A DNA stretch of 64,000 nucleotides from Pseudoalteromonas aliena SW19 (GTDB lineage Bacteria > Pseudomonadota > Gammaproteobacteria > Enterobacterales > Alteromonadaceae): positions 123,534 through 187,533 of the forward strand of contig NZ_AQGU01000018.1 of the NCBI RefSeq assembly GCF_014905615.1, in the 5' to 3' direction. Under the pieces are notes generated by a model. It had not been told where the DNA came from. It ran no database searches and worked only from the letters and a program-made list of their open reading frames with translations. Made by a program: the position numbers and the translations under genes. This document shows, one piece after another, positions 58,901-64,000 of this stretch. Every line of letters starts with the position of its first letter. The stretch's first letter is position 1.

Positions 58901-61900
58901 CTGGTCTGAATTATTAGATGTTGAACAGGTCAGTGCAGCAGCTAATTTCTTCCAATTAGGTGGTCATTCACTGCTGCTGATGCAACTCGCTAGTAAACTC
59001 CAAAGTCAGGGAAGAAATATACAGGTACATACTTTGTTTACTACGCCGACATTAAGAGAAATGGCGACATGCTTAGATAGATATACAGAGGGAGTAAACG
59101 ACTTTAAAGTACCACAAAATGGCATTCCTAAAAATTGTGAATACATTACACCAAATATGCTATCTCTGGTTGATTTATCACAGCAAGAAATTGATATAAT
59201 TGCAAATAAAGTGCCTAGTGGTTATAGCAACATTCAAGATATTTACCCACTAGCGCCGTTACAAGAAGGGGTATTGTTTGTCCATACTTTGAATACCAAT
59301 CAAGACCCGTATGTTACGACCGCAGCATTTGAGTTTGTTGATGATGTACAACTCAATCATTTCAAAGAGGCATTAAAGTCTATTATTACTAGGCATGATG
59401 TACTGAGAACGGCTATTTTTTGGCGAGGTAGAGAAAGTGCCTTACAAGTAGTATTGAATGAAGCAAAATTACCTATTGCAACGTTAACTTTTGATGATAA
59501 AAGCATTTTGAAAGAGAGCTTCATGGCTTATGTTGATGAACATCAACATAACTTGGATTTGGAAGCTGCACCGCTTATGAAATTTACGGTGACAGAATGC
59601 GACCTCGATGGAAAGTGTTATGCATTGCTGACTTTCCATCATTTGATCACGGATCATGTTTCTTTAGATATCTTAGTGACGGAATTGCAACAATTATGTG
59701 TTACGAAGAAAATTGAAGTCCCAACACAAGGATTGTATCGAGAATTTATCGCTCGTACCTTCGCGCATAATGAAAGATTAAATGTTAGTGCTTTTTTTAG
59801 TGAAAAACTGGGTGATGTGACGATGCCTACCTTGCCATTTGAGCTAGCTGAAGTGACAGGGAACGGTATTGATATAATTGATCTGCACATCAATTTAACA
59901 CAACTGCTCAGTGCTGAAATCAGAGAGCAAGCGCGCCACCATCTTTTTAGTCCTGCGGTTATATTTCACCTAGCTTGGGCTAAGGTTGTAGCCGCTTGTT
60001 GTGGTAGTGATGATGTTGTATTTGGTACTGTGCTATCTGGAAGAATGAATGGTATGCCAGGTATTGATAGTATGATGGGAATGATGATCAATACTTTACC
60101 GCTTAGAGTAAAAATGCAGCAAGGTAGTATTTTGCAGCAGTTACAACAAGTGGATAGTGAATTAAAGGCGTTGCTGCCCTATGAGCAAGTATCACTTGCT
60201 GAGGCACAAAGTTATAGCAGTATTCAAGGTAACGGTACTTTATTTAGTGCGATATTAAACTATCGTCATTCTGCCGCAAAAGAAGATAATATAACCTCGC
60301 AATATGGTAATGAGCATTGGAATTTATTAAATGCGAGAGAAAGAACTAACTATCCATTTGGTGTTTCTGTTAATGATCATGGTCAAGGTTTCTCACTTGA
60401 ATTTCAAATTGAAAAGAGTATCACAGCGAAGCGTATTTCTGCTTATATGCAAACTGCATTAGAGAAAATCGTAACTGAATTATCTGGCCGTTGTGATAGT
60501 AGTGAACAGTCGAGGTTTGTATTACCTAAAAGAGAACTGCAACAGCAGTTAACTGATTTTCAGGCTGGTGCTGCAAGCTACCCACGAGAAGCTTTAATTC
60601 ATCAATTATTTGAGCAACAAGCGAACAAAACACCTTATGCGATAGCGGTAGAATGTGGGAAACAGAAACTGAATTATCAGGAACTCAATGAACGTGCTAA
60701 TCGATTAGCGCATTACTTAAGAGACACATACCATGTAGGCGAAAATAAGTTGGTTGGTTTGTGCATTGGTCGCTCGGTTGACATGCTGGTAGCTACATTA
60801 GCGATTTTAAAAGCTGGTGGTGCATATTTGCCTTTGGATCCAAATTACCCGCAATCACGCCTTTCATATATGCTTGAAGACAGTGCAGTGTCAGTCGTTC
60901 TTACTGAAAAGCGGCTTGAGAAACAACTAGCTTTTAGCACGGTACAATTAGTTTCTTTGGATAGTAAGCAGGTATTATTGGATCATCAAAGCAGTGATGA
61001 ATTGATTGCGGTTAAAGGCATTACATCAGCGTCACTTGCATATGTAATTTATACCTCTGGTTCAACAGGAGAGCCTAAAGGAGTAATGACGCCACATCGC
61101 GCGGTTAATCGTTTGGTCCATACACCTAATTTTATGACGTTAGATCATGATACCGTATTTTTACAATGCGCTAATATTGCTTTTGATGCGGCAACATTGG
61201 AAATATGGGGTCCTTTACTGAATGGTGGACGTTGTGTTCTTTTCCCTGACGAATTTATTACTATTGAGCGATTGAATTCGGTGATAGCAGAAGAAAATAT
61301 AACTGCGATGTGGTTAACTTCGGGGTTATTTACCGAATGGAGCAAAGGATGTCAATCGAGTTTTGGGCTGGAATATATACTGGCCGGTGGTGACGTGTTA
61401 AACCCGAAAGCGGTAAAATTGGTACAAGCAGCTTTACCTAAAGTTCAAATAATTAACGGTTATGGCCCGACAGAAAATACTACATTCACCTGTTGTTATT
61501 CCATTCCAAGAGGTAGAAACCTATCGACAGGGGTACCAATAGGTCAAGGTGTACAGGGAGATGTTGTACTTATCTTGTCACCACAAGGAGACTTATTACC
61601 GGTAGGTGTCGTTGGTGAACTATATGTTGGTGGTGATGGTTTGGCATTAGGTTATCTTAATCAATTAGAATTGACTGATACTAGCTTTGTTGCTAACCCT
61701 TATAATATAGGGTTTGGAGGAGCCAAAACGCTTTATAAAACCGGTGATTTAGTACGTTACACTGAAGATGGATTGATAGAGTATGTTGGCCGAGTTGATG
61801 ACCAAATTAAGATCAGAGGTTTTCGAGTTGAGTTGGGGGAAATCGAGAAAAAAATAAATGCGCTGACCAACATAGCGCACACCGTAGTGGTAACTCAAAA

Positions 61901-64000
61901 AGATCTTAGTGGTAATGCTTGTATTGTGGCATATGTGGAATTAAAAAGTTCCAAAATAGTTTCGCAAGATATTGATAATGCCAATGAAATCACTCTTGCG
62001 TTAGCCGCAGACTTACCATCCTACATGGTGCCAGGTGCTTTTGTTTTCGTTGATGAATGGCAGTTAACGCCAAATGGAAAAATTGATAAGCGTGCATTGC
62101 CTGAACCAAATCTGAGTGCAAGACAAAGAAACTATATTGCACCACAGGGATCAAAACAAAAACTATTAGTACTTATTTGGTCTGAATTACTTGGTATAGA
62201 TGAAACTAAGATTAGTAGTGATGCAAATTTCTTTGAACTGGGAGGGCACTCACTACTTGTCATGAAAATTCATGCCAGATTGAAAAAAGCAGGTTATGAA
62301 GTAGAAACGCTAGCGATATTTAAGGCTCAGACGTTGGCAGATATGGCATTAACATTGACTACGCTTAATGAGACTAAAATCTATCAGGTTCCAAAAAATA
62401 TTATTCCTAAGGGTGTTAAAACAATTACAGCGGATATGTTACCGCTGATTGAATTAGAGCAACAGGATCTCAATGAAATTTGTCTAAGGATACCTGGAGG
62501 TGCTGAAAATATACAGGATATTTACCCACTAGCCGCATTACAAGAAGGCATCTTATTTACACATACATTAGAGCAGAAATACGACCCTTATGTGATTTCT
62601 GCTTCTTTAACTTTTAGTGATAATCAGGCATTTGTTAAATTTGTTTGCGCGCTAGAGCAGGTCGTAGCACGTCACGATATTTTACGCAGTGTCATTTTAT
62701 GGCGTGGACGAGATAAGGCTGTACAAATAGTACAACGAACAGTTGACTCTTTGGTTGAAAATCTTAAATTTGATACAAATCAAAGAGCTTCAGTCGCTTT
62801 TGCAGATTTTGTAACAACTGGCAATCATAAAATTGATATTGAAGAAGCCCCTTTGCTTCGCCTACAAGTATTAGTAGATGAATCAGATGGCAAGGTTTAT
62901 GCCTTGTTTAAGCATCATCATTTGATTACAGATCATGTTTCTGTTGAGTTAATCCTTGAAGAATTATCTATGTGTATTGAGGGCCGAAACGATGAATTAC
63001 CTGTACAAGTGCCGTATAGGGAGTTTGTTGCTAAATCTCTGTACAGAGCAGAAACACTCGATAGTGAAGCTTTTTTTAAGTCACGATTAGGTTGTGTGGA
63101 AGAATCAACTTTGCCGTTCGGATTTACAGACATTTTAGGAGATGGTTCAAACTCGCAAGAATTGAGTTATCCGCTCAATACATTGTTAGGTAAGCAAATA
63201 CGTATTATTTCAAGCCAGCAACATATGAGTCCAGCGGTACTTTTCCATGCAGCTTGGGCCATCGTACTGTCACATTGTTGTAATATGAAAGAGGTTGTAT
63301 TTGGTACTGTCTTTTCAGGTCGCATGAGTGGTGAACAAGGTATTGATCGTATGTTGGGGATGTTGATAAATACATTGCCTATTAAGATCAATTTAGATGA
63401 AATAACCACGACAGCGTTATTAGAGTATATACATGCAGAGCTACAAGCGTTAATTCCTTATGAACAAGTATCTCTAGCGGATGCTCAAAGCCATAGTCTA
63501 ATTGAACCTGGTTCACCATTATTTAGTACTACATTAAATTATCGTCATTCACAGAGAGTGGCAGATGACAATCAGGCACAATTATACCAAATTGAAACCG
63601 TACAAGAGCGGAGTAATTATCCACTAGATTTATCGGTGAATGATTTTGGTGATGAATTTACTTTAGATTTTCAAGCTAGTATTGGAGTGCCGTTAGAGTT
63701 AGTGGTTGAATTGATGAATACTGCGTTGGAAAGCTTGGTGATAGATGCACAACAGATGGCATCAACACAAGTAACGAAATTAGCTATATATTCTCAAGAT
63801 CATGAACAAACATTGATTGCACAGCAATGTGGTCCAAAAATTAAATTTACGTCAAATAGTGTGCACCAACTGATCGAGCTGCAGGTTGAGAGATCTATGG
63901 ACAGAATTGCGGTTAGTTATAATCGCGATTTTTTGAGTTACAGAGCATTGAATGAACGCGCCAATCAACTAGCGCATTATTTGCGTGTACAACATCATGT
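55941..64000 (+). CDS. Nonribosomal peptide synthetase D (3' end outside window): Cstart-A(Phe)-PCP-Cdual-A(Val)-PCP-Cdual-A...
   Basis: Open from ATG 55941 to the window edge (2686 codons seen). No docking domain: it opens directly with condensation domain 1 (MNNIQYPFTSTQQPVWMDQ, HHLVVDG at 136-142), the form expected of a starter domain that acylates the first residue. A1 (about 462-955, YTSGSTGKPKG from 619) reads DAWTIAAVCK (phenylalanine); PCP1 serine 1010; a DIYPLAPLQEG condensation domain (about 1065-1515, HHLITDH from 1233); A2 (about 1552-2035) reads DALWLGGTFK (valine); PCP2 serine 2104; a third condensation domain of the same class (about 2160-2610, HHLITDH from 2326); then the beginning of a third adenylation domain (SVHQLIELQV at about 2639). 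96 bases after the exporter; ribosome site weak. Likely the first enzyme of the assembly line although last on the map. Confidence 0.9.
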   Translation, partial: MNNIQYPFTSTQQPVWMDQVFKPESPLYNIGGRFELMGQVDPKRLQYALDYVIAHTDVFKINIVSQGTEANQYINPEFKYTLKCIDFSEYNDAKQRTIDYCQTQMATPFNIQGDCLWRLHWLKISNHESALCVIFHHLVVDGIGGSLFLEYLSETYVKMDENGNLTDSVAERPSYLKFFDKDIAYKNSNKFVKDQAYWQAKFKLLPDPLLLKKTNRYDDQPFVKCEYELTQQQFDQIQILTAKYGCSPTHFFTTLIAVYFSLMSDGRNLVNIGMPVHNRSSAQLRKTIGMMASVIPIAVEFERSSSFADIFIAVAAELKRAYKHQKYPLHEIIRQLRPVNDGKGQLFDIHLSVEDYPSENQFCNVESRKVPLNSGYGSHPLSIYVRSHEKINNVQIEFNFDRNFFADEDISRHVTRLTTMISEVVNMPTMLIGDYTLATKEEINQQLFDWNDCDVSYDKNLTIHQVFERCVEKNPDHIAVVFGQQSFTYAQLNVQTNKLASYLVEQQDVTPGSYVGICLNRSIEMIIAILATLKSGGAYVALDPNYPSDRLTYMMEDSGITLVLSNELCRQSLDFSQLQVIELNNLIMNSEAAPWANYAEQNFSIKCLQQPDDLAYLIYTSGSTGKPKGVMCTHQGIVNLAQNQRAQFNVKSTSKILHYASISFDAGTWDWVMALLNEATLVISSDSERLDPNQIERLFKVQGITHVTLPPAFLANIACTDDYALQCLIVAGEACEQELMNRWAEKYDFYNAYGPSESSVCATVCKLSVDTDIHIGRPISNVSLFVLDEHQKMLPIGSIGELYIGGVGLAKGYLNKPDLTTEKFVVNPYYTDNSNSGPRLYRSGDLVRYLPSGNLEFVGRTDDQVKIRGFRIELGEIEHGLNQQILVHSSVVLTKRQGGTNQLVAYVIPTQAVSDNQVARFILELQSELEKYLPAHMVPSCFTVLEQWPVTPNGKIDKKELLSLSTITLQGEYIAPETEMELYLAALWSELLDVEQVSAAANFFQLGGHSLLLMQLASKLQSQGRNIQVHTLFTTPTLREMATCLDRYTEGVNDFKVPQNGIPKNCEYITPNMLSLVDLSQQEIDIIANKVPSGYSNIQDIYPLAPLQEGVLFVHTLNTNQDPYVTTAAFEFVDDVQLNHFKEALKSIITRHDVLRTAIFWRGRESALQVVLNEAKLPIATLTFDDKSILKESFMAYVDEHQHNLDLEAAPLMKFTVTECDLDGKCYALLTFHHLITDHVSLDILVTELQQLCVTKKIEVPTQGLYREFIARTFAHNERLNVSAFFSEKLGDVTMPTLPFELAEVTGNGIDIIDLHINLTQLLSAEIREQARHHLFSPAVIFHLAWAKVVAACCGSDDVVFGTVLSGRMNGMPGIDSMMGMMINTLPLRVKMQQGSILQQLQQVDSELKALLPYEQVSLAEAQSYSSIQGNGTLFSAILNYRHSAAKEDNITSQYGNEHWNLLNARERTNYPFGVSVNDHGQGFSLEFQIEKSITAKRISAYMQTALEKIVTELSGRCDSSEQSRFVLPKRELQQQLTDFQAGAASYPREALIHQLFEQQANKTPYAIAVECGKQKLNYQELNERANRLAHYLRDTYHVGENKLVGLCIGRSVDMLVATLAILKAGGAYLPLDPNYPQSRLSYMLEDSAVSVVLTEKRLEKQLAFSTVQLVSLDSKQVLLDHQSSDELIAVKGITSASLAYVIYTSGSTGEPKGVMTPHRAVNRLVHTPNFMTLDHDTVFLQCANIAFDAATLEIWGPLLNGGRCVLFPDEFITIERLNSVIAEENITAMWLTSGLFTEWSKGCQSSFGLEYILAGGDVLNPKAVKLVQAALPKVQIINGYGPTENTTFTCCYSIPRGRNLSTGVPIGQGVQGDVVLILSPQGDLLPVGVVGELYVGGDGLALGYLNQLELTDTSFVANPYNIGFGGAKTLYKTGDLVRYTEDGLIEYVGRVDDQIKIRGFRVELGEIEKKINALTNIAHTVVVTQKDLSGNACIVAYVELKSSKIVSQDIDNANEITLALAADLPSYMVPGAFVFVDEWQLTPNGKIDKRALPEPNLSARQRNYIAPQGSKQKLLVLIWSELLGIDETKISSDANFFELGGHSLLVMKIHARLKKAGYEVETLAIFKAQTLADMALTLTTLNETKIYQVPKNIIPKGVKTITADMLPLIELEQQDLNEICLRIPGGAENIQDIYPLAALQEGILFTHTLEQKYDPYVISASLTFSDNQAFVKFVCALEQVVARHDILRSVILWRGRDKAVQIVQRTVDSLVENLKFDTNQRASVAFADFVTTGNHKIDIEEAPLLRLQVLVDESDGKVYALFKHHHLITDHVSVELILEELSMCIEGRNDELPVQVPYREFVAKSLYRAETLDSEAFFKSRLGCVEESTLPFGFTDILGDGSNSQELSYPLNTLLGKQIRIISSQQHMSPAVLFHAAWAIVLSHCCNMKEVVFGTVFSGRMSGEQGIDRMLGMLINTLPIKINLDEITTTALLEYIHAELQALIPYEQVSLADAQSHSLIEPGSPLFSTTLNYRHSQRVADDNQAQLYQIETVQERSNYPLDLSVNDFGDEFTLDFQASIGVPLELVVELMNTALESLVIDAQQMASTQVTKLAIYSQDHEQTLIAQQCGPKIKFTSNSVHQLIELQVERSMDRIAVSYNRDFLSYRALNERANQLAHYLRVQHH

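Noticed and set aside
55941..64000. Possible frameshift in NRPS D near 59580
   Set aside because: Rechecking the bases shows ATG AAA TTT ACG with three A after ATG; the frame runs unbroken to the window edge and key motifs at 57792, 58968, 61047 and 62250 are all in the same frame.
21293..64000. NRPS cluster as a siderophore system linked with the TonB operon
   Set aside because: The exporter resembles PvdE and a TonB operon is nearby, but no siderophore receptor, hydroxylase, dihydroxybenzoate or ferric reductase gene is seen, and predicted residues are hydrophobic. The TonB operon has the standard housekeeping layout and is separated by 7 kb of transposon relics.
1..64000. CRISPR arrays, tRNA or rRNA genes
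   Set aside because: No regularly spaced repeats and no cloverleaf or rRNA-like sequence were seen on either strand.
32920..64000. MbtH-like helper, phosphopantetheinyl transferase or separate epimerase in the cluster
   Set aside because: No such frame is present between the large genes; they must lie outside the window or elsewhere in the genome.

Overview
The window looks like the chromosome of a marine gammaproteobacterium of the order Alteromonadales, most likely Pseudoalteromonas. The evidence is AT-rich DNA, a class I fumarase, leucine dehydrogenase, MetR, a TonB2-type operon with DUF3450/TtpC/TPR partners, and small TA-flanked repeats. The assignment rests on gene content only.

Left part (1-20 kb) is ordinary chromosome: a minus-strand pabB-nudL-sdaA block, fumarase, leucine dehydrogenase with a dyad operator candidate upstream, a CAT-like acetyltransferase, mtfA, a large exported propeller-amidohydrolase, a NIF3-family protein, elyC (broken by a miniature transposon), metR, a GAF-GAF-GGDEF-EAL protein, pyrC and a cold-shock protein. 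From 21.3 to 26.3 kb there is a six-gene TonB energy-transduction operon (DUF3450, TtpC-like ExbB, ExbB, ExbD, TonB, TPR), followed by a DUF885-like lipoprotein.

From 27.4 to 32.9 kb the DNA is a transposon graveyard: IS30 and IS3 relics, an orphan ParB-like gene, and a three-level nest. In the nest an IS3-family relic is split by a TA-flanked MITE, and an IS1111-type element sits inside the MITE's terminal repeat. Three copies of the MITE are present in the window; one breaks elyC.

From 32.9 kb to the right edge lies a nonribosomal peptide synthetase cluster with four giant NRPS genes (here called A, B, C and D in map order) and a SyrD/PvdE-type cyclic-peptide exporter between C and D. Each of A, B and C begins with a TubC-type docking domain. 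A and B end in acidic tails and C ends in a thioesterase. D has no docking domain and begins with a starter-like condensation domain. I therefore infer that the biosynthetic order is D first, then A, B and C, with release by the C thioesterase, which differs from the gene order. Specificity residues read from the adenylation domains suggest Phe-Val-X (D), Pro-Phe (A), Ala-Val (B) and Val-Ser (C), giving a probable acylated, perhaps cyclic, peptide of at least nine residues. D runs off the window, so the chain is incomplete. I do not recognise this as a known cluster.
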